A DNA stretch of 12,774 bases from Synergistaceae bacterium (lineage in GTDB: Bacteria > Synergistota > Synergistia > Synergistales > Aminobacteriaceae). This document shows positions 7,180 through 12,774 of this stretch, piece by piece (positions within the stretch are counted from its first letter, which is position 1; every line of letters begins with the position of its first letter). The notes beneath the pieces are model-generated. The model did not search any database. It was not told the DNA's origin and saw only the letters and a list, made by a program, of their open reading frames with translations. Where the stretch lies: positions 1 to 12,774 of the forward strand of contig JAISWV010000261.1 of NCBI GenBank assembly GCA_031270755.1, written 5' to 3'. The translations under genes and the position numbers were made by a program.

Positions 7180-7503
7180 TTAAGACATACCTATTGGGAT
7201 ATGAATTTCAGACGAAGTGAAGATAGTGAATAAATAGACTGGATCGGCTATGTTTGAATTAGCGGAGGGAATGTTGGAAAACTGCGAAAAAGATGAAGAC
7301 TTACGCATAAAAAAACGGCGTTTACACGGAAGGGTCGCCTTGATGTAAAGAATTCTGTCAATGATCGTTTTACGCAAAGTTTGTGCATCATTGCAAATTG
7401 AGATAGACAAATTTTCCGCGCTGAGGGCGGCTTCGGCCTTACCTCCCGTCAGCAGCGAGCCCAACAGCGCCACCGTGAACAACAGCACAAATTTTTTTCG
7501 CAT
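7180..7503 (-). pseudogene. 5' fragment of a secreted-protein gene, probably truncated
   Basis: The start is well supported: ATG 7503-7501 is preceded 8 nt upstream by AAGGAGG (7518-7512). The first 25 residues form a clean Sec signal peptide, with basic MRKK, a hydrophobic core VLLFTVALLGSLL, and a probable cut after KAEA. Only about 25 further residues look protein-like. From roughly 7400 leftward base composition drops to the AT-rich island type, and the remaining translation (for example RFFMRKSSSFSQFSN) looks like non-coding read-through, with charged plus-strand frames opposite. I infer that a native exported-protein gene lost its 3' part when foreign DNA entered. The listed end is simply the first in-frame stop. 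Family cannot be recognised from what is left. Confidence 0.5.
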
Positions 7504-7528
7504 GGACAGATCCTCCTTTTAATTTTCC

Positions 7529-7564
7529 ACACTATAAATAAGAGGTGCTGTAAACACTATAAAT
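7529..7564. repeat. 11-bp direct repeat upstream of the secreted-protein start
   Basis: ACACTATAAAT occurs at 7529-7539 and 7554-7564, 25 bp apart. Read on the minus strand each contains TATAGT, a -10-like hexamer, 26-61 bp before the secreted-protein ATG. They could be regulator half-sites or duplicated -10 elements. Confidence 0.4.
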
Positions 7565-7581
7565 CAAGTATTTTCATGTGC

Positions 7582-7610
7582 GCAGAGTATTATATAGTAC
7601 AAAACTCTGC
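7582..7610. promoter_or_regulatory. Dyad GCAGAGT-N15-ACTCTGC over an AT-rich promoter-like core
   Basis: A 7-bp perfect inverted repeat (7582-7588, 7604-7610) encloses ATTATATAGTACAAA, which reads TATAAT on the minus strand and TATAGT on the plus strand. This is an operator-like site in the divergent gap between the truncated secreted-protein gene and the dehydrogenase operon. The rest of the 340-bp gap holds no gene. Confidence 0.4.
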
Positions 7611-7717
7611 AAAACTCACGGTTGCATTGAACACACCGGCAGGACGAAATTCGTCTTTTTCGTTACGCTCCCGGCTGGACCCGTACACTGACGATGCGGC
7701 ACGGAAACGGCAATCGA

Positions 7718-7726
7718 TGATACAAT
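7718..7726 (+). promoter_or_regulatory. Candidate extended -10 promoter for the dehydrogenase-TRAP operon
   Basis: TGATACAAT matches the extended -10 form (TGN plus five of six bases of TATAAT). No good -35 is present, as is common for extended -10 promoters. A second possibility is TTGAAC (7743-7748) with a weak GATATC 17 bp later. Either gives a leader of about 60-110 nt before the first gene. Confidence 0.35.
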
Positions 7727-7743
7727 GGTCTAAGATAACCGTT

Positions 7744-7787
7744 TGAACGAACGGATACGGTGCACGATATCTCACAACGCTCGTTCA
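7744..7787. promoter_or_regulatory. Inverted repeat TGAACGA-N30-TCGTTCA before the dehydrogenase
   Basis: Perfect 7-bp arms at 7744-7750 and 7781-7787 lie between the candidate promoters and the ribosome-binding site. They are spaced about 3.5 helical turns centre to centre. Possibly a looped operator for a local regulator of the uptake operon, or a leader hairpin. Confidence 0.35.
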
Positions 7788-7845
7788 GCGAAAGGACGAC
7801 ATAACAAAGAGACATAAAAGAGGCATAACGAGGAGGACGATGCCC

Positions 7846-8865
7846 ATGAAAGCCGTCTACGTCAAAGAACCCAAGAGCTTGGACGTCGCGGAGCTTCCCA
7901 TGCCCTCCGCCGGCAGGGGCGAGGTGCTGGTACGTGTGCATGCGGCCGGGATATGCGGTTCGGACGTGCACATCTATCACGGGACGAACCCCTTGGCGGA
8001 GTACCCCCGCGTTATCGGCCACGAGTTCGCGGGAGAGGTGGCCGCCCTGGGGCTGGAACTGCCGCCCGAGAAGCGCGGGCTTTCGGTGGGAGACCACGTG
8101 GCGGTGGACCCGGTGACCAGCTGCGGCACGTGTTACCCCTGCTCCGTCGGACGCCCCAACGTCTGCTCCCGGCTGAAGGTCTTCGGCGTACACCAAGACG
8201 GAGGAATGGCCGAGTACGTTGCCGTCCCCGCCGCGAACGCGCATGTGGTCCCCAAAGAATGGCCCTGGGAGAAGGCCGCCATGATCGAGCCCTTCTCCAT
8301 TGCCGCGAACGTCCTGTCGCGCACGGAATGTACCGCCTCGGACCGGGTGCTGGTCATGGGCGCGGGCCCTATCGGCTTGACCGTCCTCATGGGAGCGGTG
8401 CTCATCGGCGCCCGGGTGGCCGTGGCGGACGTTCTGGATTCCCGCCTGGAGACCGCTGGGGAACTGGGCGCGGAGCTGGGCGTCAACAGCGGACGCCAAA
8501 ACCTCGAGGAGGAGATGCTGAAGTGGACGGGAGAAGGGGTTCCCTTGATTGTGGACGCGGTGTGCATTCCCGCGCTTTTTCCCTCGCTCCTGAGAATGGC
8601 GTCGCCCGCGGGACGCATCGCTCACCTGGGGTTCTCCGAACGCCCGGCCGAGATTGTCCCCCTGGAGATCACGAAGAAAGAACTCTCCATCATCGGCTCC
8701 CGACTCAACCGCAACATGTTTCCCCGGGTCATCGAGTGGTTTGGGAAGGGGCTCGACCCGGAAAAGCTGATTTCTCACAAATTTCCCTTCACGGAGGCCC
8801 GGAAAGCCTTGGATTTGATCGAAGAAAAGCCTCTTGAAACCTGCAAGGTTCTTCTGACTTTTTAG
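7846..8865 (+). CDS. RspB-like zinc-dependent alcohol (polyol / sugar-acid) dehydrogenase
   Basis: This 339-residue medium-chain dehydrogenase/reductase oxidises an alcohol with NAD(P). Catalytic zinc ligands are visible as C37 (GICGSD), H59-E60 (GHEFAG) and E148 (MIEPFSIAANV). Four structural-zinc cysteines are C93, C96, C99 and C107. The Rossmann fold shows GAGPIG at 172-177, and an acidic D195 after beta-2 favours NAD. The text closely resembles E. coli RspB, including YPRVIGHEF, SCGxCYPCSxGxPNVC and GVHxDGG, and more loosely L-galactonate dehydrogenase. ATG 7846 is preferred over 7840 because AGGAGG (7831-7836) lies 9 nt away instead of 3. It heads an operon with three TRAP transporter genes, so its substrate is probably what they import or a derivative. 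Sugar acids are the inferred class. Confidence 0.93.
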   Translation: MKAVYVKEPKSLDVAELPMPSAGRGEVLVRVHAAGICGSDVHIYHGTNPLAEYPRVIGHEFAGEVAALGLELPPEKRGLSVGDHVAVDPVTSCGTCYPCSVGRPNVCSRLKVFGVHQDGGMAEYVAVPAANAHVVPKEWPWEKAAMIEPFSIAANVLSRTECTASDRVLVMGAGPIGLTVLMGAVLIGARVAVADVLDSRLETAGELGAELGVNSGRQNLEEEMLKWTGEGVPLIVDAVCIPALFPSLLRMASPAGRIAHLGFSERPAEIVPLEITKKELSIIGSRLNRNMFPRVIEWFGKGLDPEKLISHKFPFTEARKALDLIEEKPLETCKVLLTF

Positions 8866-8956
8866 GGCATGAAGGGATTTTTCGCGGCGACCGGAGATTT
8901 TCGTGAAGATTCATAGTCGAGCATGGTGTACAAAGCAAAGTTTGAGAGGAGGTAAT

Positions 8957-9460
8957 GTGGAGTTGCTTAAAAATTATTTGGAACGATTTTTGGCCTGGAC
9001 GTCCTCGTTGTGCTTCGTGGGACTGATTGCCGTGGTGCTGCTGCAGGTCTACTCAAGGATGTTTCTGCCCCGCTCCCCTCACTGGACGGAGGAGGCGTCC
9101 CGTTTCCTGATGCTCTACATGGTGGCCCTGGCGGCCGGACTGGCGGCCAAGGAACGCGCCTACGTCAACGTCGACGTGTTCATCAATTTCCTCAAGGGAC
9201 GCCCCCGCGCGCTGATTCAGTTGTGCATCGACGGGGCGGCCATCGTGCTCATGGCGGTCACGGTTTGGTACGGCTGGAAAAACGCCGCCATCGGAAGCAT
9301 TCAAACCTCGGCCTCACTGGGAATTCCCATGAACCTGATCTACGGCAGCATGGTGCTGCACTCCGGAAGCGTCCTGCTTTACACGGCCGCTCTCGTTTTC
9401 GAGGACTTCAAGGCTCTTGTGACTGGAGAGGTGAATTATGGTAACGGTGCTGTTTCTTAG
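8957..9460 (+). CDS. dctQ: TRAP transporter small membrane subunit (DctQ family)
   Basis: This 167-residue inner-membrane protein has the four-helix DctQ pattern: hydrophobic stretches after LERFLAWTS, through FLMLYMVALAAGLA, in LIQLCIDGAAIVLMAVTVWY and in IYGSMVLHSGSVLLYTAALVF. Typical family residues occur, such as VLLQVYSRMF near the first helix and a PHWTEEASRF loop. Start is uncertain. GTG 8957 gives the usual N-terminus (ELLKNYLERFLAW) but sits only 4 nt after AGGAGG (8947-8952). TTG 8963 is 10 nt away, and an upstream GTG 8903 would add 18 atypical residues. The gene overlaps the next by 23 bp, implying coupled translation. With the large subunit it forms the permease that moves substrate from the binding protein, driven by a sodium or proton gradient. 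Confidence 0.9.
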   Translation: MELLKNYLERFLAWTSSLCFVGLIAVVLLQVYSRMFLPRSPHWTEEASRFLMLYMVALAAGLAAKERAYVNVDVFINFLKGRPRALIQLCIDGAAIVLMAVTVWYGWKNAAIGSIQTSASLGIPMNLIYGSMVLHSGSVLLYTAALVFEDFKALVTGEVNYGNGAVS

Positions 9461-10712
9461 TTTCGTCGTTTTCCTTTTCGCGGGCGTTCCCGTTGCCTTT
9501 TCATTGGGGCTCTCGTCCCTGATCTATCTGGTGGGAGCCGGCATTCCGCTGACGGTAATCCCTCAGCGCATGTTCGCGGGGATCAACTCATTCACGCTCC
9601 TGTGCGTGCCGGGCTTCATCCTGGCGGGGAACCTGATGAACCAAGGAGGAATCTCCGACCGCATCGTCCGCTTCGCCAACGTCCTGGTGGGGCATATTCG
9701 CGGAGGAATCGCCCTGGCCAACGTGGTGGATTCCATGTTCTTCGCCGGCGTCTCGGGGACGGCCGTGGCGGACGTGGCGAGCCTGGGGACCATCATGATC
9801 CCCGCCATGCACAAGCAAGGGTACGACATGGGCTTTTCCTGCGCCATAACGGCCTCCACCTCCTGCCTGGGCCCTATCATTCCGCCCTCCATGCCGATGA
9901 TCATCGCCGGAACTCTGACGGGGCTTTCCGTGGGCAAACTTTTCCTGGCGGGAGCCATACCGGGTTTCCTGACGGGAGGCATCATGCTGGCGGTCACCTA
10001 CTGGCTGGCGGTCAAGCGCGGGTATCCCAAGGGCTCCAAGCCCACGTGGAAGGTCTTTTGGCAGGAGTTCTACGGGGGGATCTGGGCGCTGATGATGGTG
10101 GCCATCATCTTCGTCGGGATTTTGAGCGGTTGGTTCAGCCCCACGGAGGCCTCCGTCGTGGCCTGCATATACGCCCTATTCGTGGGGGTCGTCATCTACA
10201 AAGACCTTCGTATCCAAGACGTCCCTAAAGTTTTGAAAGAGTCCGCCATCATGTCGGCGTCCATCATCACCCTGGTGGCCTTCGCCAACGTCTTCGGGTG
10301 GATCATGGCCAGCGAACAGATCCCTCAGTTGATCGCCAAAGCGATGCTCTCCGTCACTCAGAACAAGTTTTTGATTATCCTGATCGTCAATGTATTTCTT
10401 CTTTTCGTGGGGATGTTTATGGAGACCATCGCGGCCTTGATGACTCTGTTCCCTACGCTGCTGGCCGTGCTGGGGCAGGTGGGAGTGGACCCGATCCAGT
10501 CCGCCATGATCTGCGTGCTGAACTTGGTGATCGGGCTCATCACCCCTCCCGTGGGGGTGTGCCTCTTCGTGGCCGCCAGCATCGGAAAGATCTCCATCAG
10601 CCGTATCGTGAAGGCCAACATGCCCTACTTGATCATCTGCCTTTTCGTGTTGCTGCTGGTGTCTTACATTCCGGCGCTCTCCACCTGGCTGCCGAACTTT
10701 TTGATGCATTGA
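9438..10712 (+). CDS. dctM: TRAP transporter large membrane subunit (DctM family)
   Basis: At 424 residues this is the usual DctM length, with about a dozen hydrophobic helices spanning the inner membrane. Family hallmarks are GVSGTAVAD (104-112), the helix-breaking IIPPSMPMI (147-155) and, in the second half, LITPPVGVCLF, the pseudo-symmetric partner of the IIPP motif. It carries the ion-coupled transport path and works with the small subunit and periplasmic receptor. ATG 9438 lies inside the end of the small-subunit gene (23-bp overlap), preceded by GAGAGG, so start and coupling are well supported. A 61-bp gap follows before the binding protein gene. Substrate cannot be read from this subunit. 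Confidence 0.96.
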   Translation: MVTVLFLSFVVFLFAGVPVAFSLGLSSLIYLVGAGIPLTVIPQRMFAGINSFTLLCVPGFILAGNLMNQGGISDRIVRFANVLVGHIRGGIALANVVDSMFFAGVSGTAVADVASLGTIMIPAMHKQGYDMGFSCAITASTSCLGPIIPPSMPMIIAGTLTGLSVGKLFLAGAIPGFLTGGIMLAVTYWLAVKRGYPKGSKPTWKVFWQEFYGGIWALMMVAIIFVGILSGWFSPTEASVVACIYALFVGVVIYKDLRIQDVPKVLKESAIMSASIITLVAFANVFGWIMASEQIPQLIAKAMLSVTQNKFLIILIVNVFLLFVGMFMETIAALMTLFPTLLAVLGQVGVDPIQSAMICVLNLVIGLITPPVGVCLFVAASIGKISISRIVKANMPYLIICLFVLLLVSYIPALSTWLPNFLMH

Positions 10713-10773
10713 TTTTTTCGAGCTTCAAGGGACTCGTGTATGAGATCCCAATATCGATAAGGAGGCGTTTTGT

Positions 10774-11760
10774 ATGAAGTGGAAAGTGTTTGTTGCCGTG
10801 TCGGTGGTTTTCGTTTTGTCGATTTTTGCGACGCCCGCGCCGGCGGCGCCGGAGTACACGTTGAAGCTGGGGCACCTGGCCAACGAGGAGCACACGTGGC
10901 ACAAGGCATCTTTGAAGTTCGCGGAAGAGGTGGAGAAGCTTTCCGGCGGGCGTGTCGTCTGTCAGGTCTTCGCCAACGAGCAGCTGGGCAACGAAGTGGA
11001 CACGATTCAGGCAATTCATACGGGTATCGCCCACATGGTCATCACAGGGGAGTCCATGCAGAACTGGGCTCCGAAGTGCGCCCTGATCGCCGTCCCCTAC
11101 ATGGTCCGTGATATGGCTCACCTGACGAAGGTCCTCACGAGCGATATCGGCAAGGAAATCGAGAAAGACATCATCGCCAAGGTGAAGCTGCGCCCCGTTT
11201 CCGCCTTCGTCCGCGCCCCGCGCAACCTGACCAGCAACCGCCCCGTCAAGAAACCCGAGGAGCTGAACGGCTTCAAGATCCGAGTCCCGAACGTACCCCT
11301 CTTCGTGAAAGTGTGGGAGACCTTCAGCGCCAAGCCCACCCCAATGGCGTTCTCCGAGGTCTTCACCTCCCTGCAGCAGAACGTCATCGACGGGCAGGAG
11401 AACCCGCTGGACCTCATCCGCAGCGGCTCGCTCTACGAGGTGCAGAAGTACGTCAACCTGACGGAACACGTGTACGGCTGGATCTACCTGGTGATTGGCG
11501 AGGACTTTTTCCAGAAGCTGCCCGAGGACCTTCAGAAGGCCGTCCTCGACGCGGGTAAGGCGGCGGAGGTTTACGAGCGGGAACTGTTCTTGGCCGATGT
11601 GGCCGCCAACGAAAAGTTCTTGAAAGAGAAGGGAATGGAGTTCGTCACCGTGGACAAACCCGCTTTCTCCGCCCTGGCCGGGCCCGCCGTGGAGGAATTT
11701 TTGACCACGAAGCCCGCCGAAGTCCTGGAGCTCTACAAGAAGATCGTGGAAACGAAATAG
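10774..11760 (+). CDS. dctP: TRAP transporter periplasmic solute-binding protein (DctP family)
   Basis: This 328-residue secreted receptor captures the substrate. A Sec signal peptide (MKWK, hydrophobic VFVAVSVVFVLSIFAT, cut near APA-A, about residue 25) precedes the DctP fold. Diagnostic blocks are KLGHLANEEH, QLGNEVDTIQA, LNGFKIRVPN with R170 (the conserved arginine that usually salt-bridges the ligand carboxylate) and PMAFSEVFTSLQQNVIDGQE (190-209). A second conserved basic residue, R150, lies in PRNLTSNRP. The pattern resembles sialic-acid and sugar-acid receptors (SiaP/YiaO-like), which with the RspB-like enzyme suggests a hexuronate, aldonate or similar acid; that is inference. AAGGAGG at 10759-10765, 8 nt before ATG, is the best ribosome-binding site in the operon, fitting the excess of binding protein usually needed. 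Confidence 0.96.
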   Translation: MKWKVFVAVSVVFVLSIFATPAPAAPEYTLKLGHLANEEHTWHKASLKFAEEVEKLSGGRVVCQVFANEQLGNEVDTIQAIHTGIAHMVITGESMQNWAPKCALIAVPYMVRDMAHLTKVLTSDIGKEIEKDIIAKVKLRPVSAFVRAPRNLTSNRPVKKPEELNGFKIRVPNVPLFVKVWETFSAKPTPMAFSEVFTSLQQNVIDGQENPLDLIRSGSLYEVQKYVNLTEHVYGWIYLVIGEDFFQKLPEDLQKAVLDAGKAAEVYERELFLADVAANEKFLKEKGMEFVTVDKPAFSALAGPAVEEFLTTKPAEVLELYKKIVETK

Positions 11761-11801
11761 AGCCCGCTGTAAACGCGAGATAAGAAGCGCCAACAAAACA
11801 C

Positions 11802-11850
11802 GGCGGTCGGAGAGTCGGAGAGTCGGAGAGTCGGAGAGAAGCCGGCCGCC
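11802..11850 (+). terminator. Possible terminator of the TRAP operon enclosing tandem repeats
   Basis: GGCGG (11802-11806) and CCGCC (11846-11850) can pair and are followed by TTTCGTT, about 40 bp after the binding-protein stop. The loop is long and made largely of an 8-bp tandem repeat, and the T-run is short, so termination strength is doubtful. Confidence 0.3.
11807..11838 (+). repeat. Four tandem copies of TCGGAGAG
   Basis: The 8-bp unit is repeated four times without mismatch (11807-11838) in the non-coding gap after the TRAP operon. Such short arrays change copy number by replication slippage. From here to 11984 I see no gene. Confidence 0.9.
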
Positions 11851-11984
11851 TTTCGTTCATTGTAAGCTCTGTATGCCGCGCTGGTTACGTCCTGCTGCAG
11901 GGCCGCCGAGCGGGCTCCCGATTTCGATGCATAAAGCGCTTAAATTACTGCTTTTATGTTAAATTTTTCATTTGCATTCCGCGA

Positions 11985-12023
11985 AATTGGGAAACGCGGC
12001 GGCACTTGACAGCTTTCCCAATT
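11985..12023. promoter_or_regulatory. Perfect 10-bp inverted repeat around the leuA -35 box (putative operator)
   Basis: AATTGGGAAA (11985-11994) and TTTCCCAATT (12014-12023) are exact reverse complements 19 bp apart. The -35 hexamer (12006-12011) lies in the spacer and the right arm fills most of the -35/-10 gap, so a bound protein would block RNA polymerase. The arms are upstream of the predicted RNA start, so this is a DNA site, not an RNA hairpin. The binding protein is not identified. Confidence 0.55.
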
Positions 12024-12034
12024 CACTTTAAAAT
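12006..12034 (+). promoter_or_regulatory. Sigma-70-type promoter of the leu leader and leuA
   Basis: TTGACA (12006-12011, perfect) and TAAAAT (12029-12034, five of six) are separated by exactly 17 bp. Transcription should start near 12041, giving a leader of about 285 nt before leuA. This is the best promoter in the window. Confidence 0.85.
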
Positions 12035-12085
12035 CTCAAATTGTTTCCACGTAAAATAATAAAAAAAAGAAAGGGGTAAACGAGC

Positions 12086-12229
12086 GTGACAGATCGGGCG
12101 AAGCGGTCGAGCGAATCGAGCGGCGGAAACGTCGGTTTTGGATCGAGTTTTTGCAAATTGAATCTCCTCCTCGGACTTTGCGCGCACGCGGATTCCCTTT
12201 TCTTTGAATCGGCGCTTTTGGGCGTTTAG
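12086..12229 (+). CDS. Leucine-rich leader peptide of leuA (attenuation)
   Basis: GTG 12086 opens 47 codons ending at TAG 12227-12229, with AAGGGG (12071-12076) 9 nt upstream. Residues 23-33 read CKLNLLLGLCA: five of seven residues at 25-31 are leucine, including three consecutive CTC codons, and eight of the 47 are leucine overall. It lies between the strong promoter and an intrinsic terminator just before leuA, a leucine-biosynthesis gene. That layout is classical for ribosome-mediated attenuation, as with E. coli leuL, although the sequence is not similar. Shortage of charged tRNA-Leu should stall the ribosome at about 12158-12178. The peptide itself probably has no other role. Its N-terminal half (TDRAKRSSESSGGN) is longer than in most leaders. 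The opposite-strand frame here is not convincing as a gene. Confidence 0.65.
   Translation: MTDRAKRSSESSGGNVGFGSSFCKLNLLLGLCAHADSLFFESALLGV
12189..12197 (+). promoter_or_regulatory. Candidate antiterminator segment of the leu attenuator
   Basis: CGGATTCCC (12189-12197) can pair over nine positions, one a G-U, with GGGGATCCG (12263-12271), the 5' side of the terminator stem. That pairing would prevent the terminator. It begins about 11 nt after the last leucine codon of the cluster. The same segment can also form a local hairpin, GATTC (12191-12195) with GAATC (12206-12210), a possible competing fold. Confidence 0.45.
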
Positions 12230-12262
12230 CGAAGTCAAAAAGCGAAAGACAAGATGAAAAAC

Positions 12263-12299
12263 GGGGATCCGGACGACAGGTTCGGGTCCTTGTTTTTTT
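12263..12299 (+). terminator. Intrinsic terminator (attenuator) before leuA
   Basis: GGATCCGGA (12265-12273) and TTCGGGTCC (12281-12289) form a 9-bp stem with two G-U pairs and a 7-nt loop, followed by TTG and seven T (12293-12299). It lies 34 nt after the leader-peptide stop and 27 nt before the leuA ATG. It cannot end an upstream gene, since only the leader precedes it, so it is best read as an attenuator. Confidence 0.75.
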
Positions 12300-12326
12300 A
12301 CTCAGTTAAAAGGACGGTGTTTTGTT

Positions 12327-12774
12327 ATGAGCAGCGGTGACAGAGTTCGTATTTTCGACACCACATTGCGCGATGGCGAACAGGCGGCAGGGGGAAACCT
12401 GAACGTGGCGGAAAAGCTGCAGATCGCCCGCCATTTGGGCAAATTGGGCGTTGACGTCATCGAGGCGGGGTTCCCTGCAGCGTCTCCCGGGGACTTTACC
12501 TGCGTCGAGGCCATCGCTCGCGAGGTGCCCGAATCCATAATCGCGGGGCTGGCCCGAACGAAAGAAGAGGACATCCGAGCCTGTTCCGATGCCCTGAAAG
12601 GCGCTTCGCGGCGCCGCATCCACACCTTCATCGCCACGAGCCCCATCCACATGCAACACAAACTCAGGATGACCCCCGGCGAGGTGTTGGAGGAAATTCA
12701 GTTCGCCGTCTCCTTGGCACGGGACCTGGTGGAGGACGTGGAGTTCTCCGCGGAGGACGCCAGCCGGTCGGAGC
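12327..12774 (+). CDS. leuA: 2-isopropylmalate synthase, N-terminal part (cut by window edge)
   Basis: The first 149 codons are present. The enzyme condenses acetyl-CoA with 2-ketoisovalerate to 2-isopropylmalate, the first committed step of leucine synthesis, in the cytoplasm. The HMGL-like TIM barrel begins with [11 protein letters not shown] (residues 9-19), which includes the conserved catalytic Arg and metal-binding Asp. [30 protein letters not shown] and [13 protein letters not shown] then follow; these are LeuA-typical blocks that separate it from homocitrate or citramalate synthases. One oddity is GEQAAGG where the family usually has a proline (GEQAPG or GEQSPG), so residue 21 is Ala. 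ATG 12327 follows AAGGA (12309-12313) at a rather long spacing of 13 nt. Expression is probably controlled by the operator, promoter and attenuator upstream. The C-terminal leucine-feedback domain would lie outside the window. Confidence 0.95.
   Translation, partial: MSSGDRVRIFDTTLRDGEQAAGGNLNVAEKLQIARHLGKLGVDVIEAGFPAASPGDFTCVEAIAREVPESIIAGLARTKEEDIRACSDALKGASRRRIHTFIATSPIHMQHKLRMTPGEVLEEIQFAVSLARDLVEDVEFSAEDASRSE

Noticed and set aside
7663..8778. 371-codon minus-strand ORF
   Set aside because: Antisense to the RspB-like dehydrogenase. It is rich in His/Arg/Gly/Asp, typical of a shadow of a GC-rich gene.
10633..11796. 387-codon minus-strand ORF
   Set aside because: Antisense to the TRAP binding protein, with no recognisable domains. 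The opposite strand has a complete DctP family match.
12023..12238. 71-codon minus-strand ORF in the leuA leader
   Set aside because: Lies opposite the leu leader peptide and promoter. No ribosome-binding site or family signal, while the plus strand shows a coherent attenuation layout.
12035..12326. T-box riboswitch upstream of leuA
   Set aside because: No sequence like the conserved T-box AGGGTGGNACCGCG was found. The leucine-rich ORF gives a better explanation.

Overview
The window looks like a moderately GC-rich, anaerobic, probably Gram-negative bacterial chromosome. The gene mix suggests Synergistota: a TRAP sugar-acid transporter, a MalT-like LuxR regulator next to a large MFS protein, and a Firmicutes-type short integrase. 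That placement is inference from gene content; no search was run. No rRNA, tRNA or CRISPR array was seen.

Region 1 (1-5980, minus strand) is one apparent operon read right to left. It starts with a 42-codon ORF whose stop overlaps the next start (ATGA). Next is a 982-residue membrane protein joining a beta-propeller, a Cache-like sensor and an MFS transporter. Then comes an 844-residue MalT/LuxR-type ATP-dependent regulator. Immediately after its stop, in the same frame, is a Nif11-type RiPP leader ending in Gly-Gly, and the window edge cuts it at the leader/core junction. The leader is the most unexpected item here and suggests a sensor, regulator and peptide-natural-product locus continuing to the left.

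Region 2 (6090 to about 7400) is an AT-rich island. A 186-residue tyrosine recombinase sits between two perfect 30-bp inverted repeats (6090-6119, 7003-7032). Each repeat is itself an imperfect dyad like a recombinase core site, so the 943-bp unit may be an invertible or mobile cassette. Beyond it are decayed remnants and a truncated secreted-protein gene (7180-7503, minus).

Region 3 (7718-11850, plus strand) is a catabolic/uptake operon: an RspB-like zinc dehydrogenase, then TRAP small membrane, large membrane and periplasmic binding subunits (Q, M, P). The likely theme is import and oxidation of a sugar acid.

Region 4 (11985-12774, plus strand) is the control region and first 149 codons of leuA (2-isopropylmalate synthase). 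It has a consensus sigma-70-type promoter, a perfect 10-bp inverted repeat around the -35 box, a previously unlisted 47-codon leader peptide with a leucine cluster, a candidate antiterminator segment and an intrinsic terminator just before leuA. Together these read as leucine attenuation, possibly combined with repressor control.
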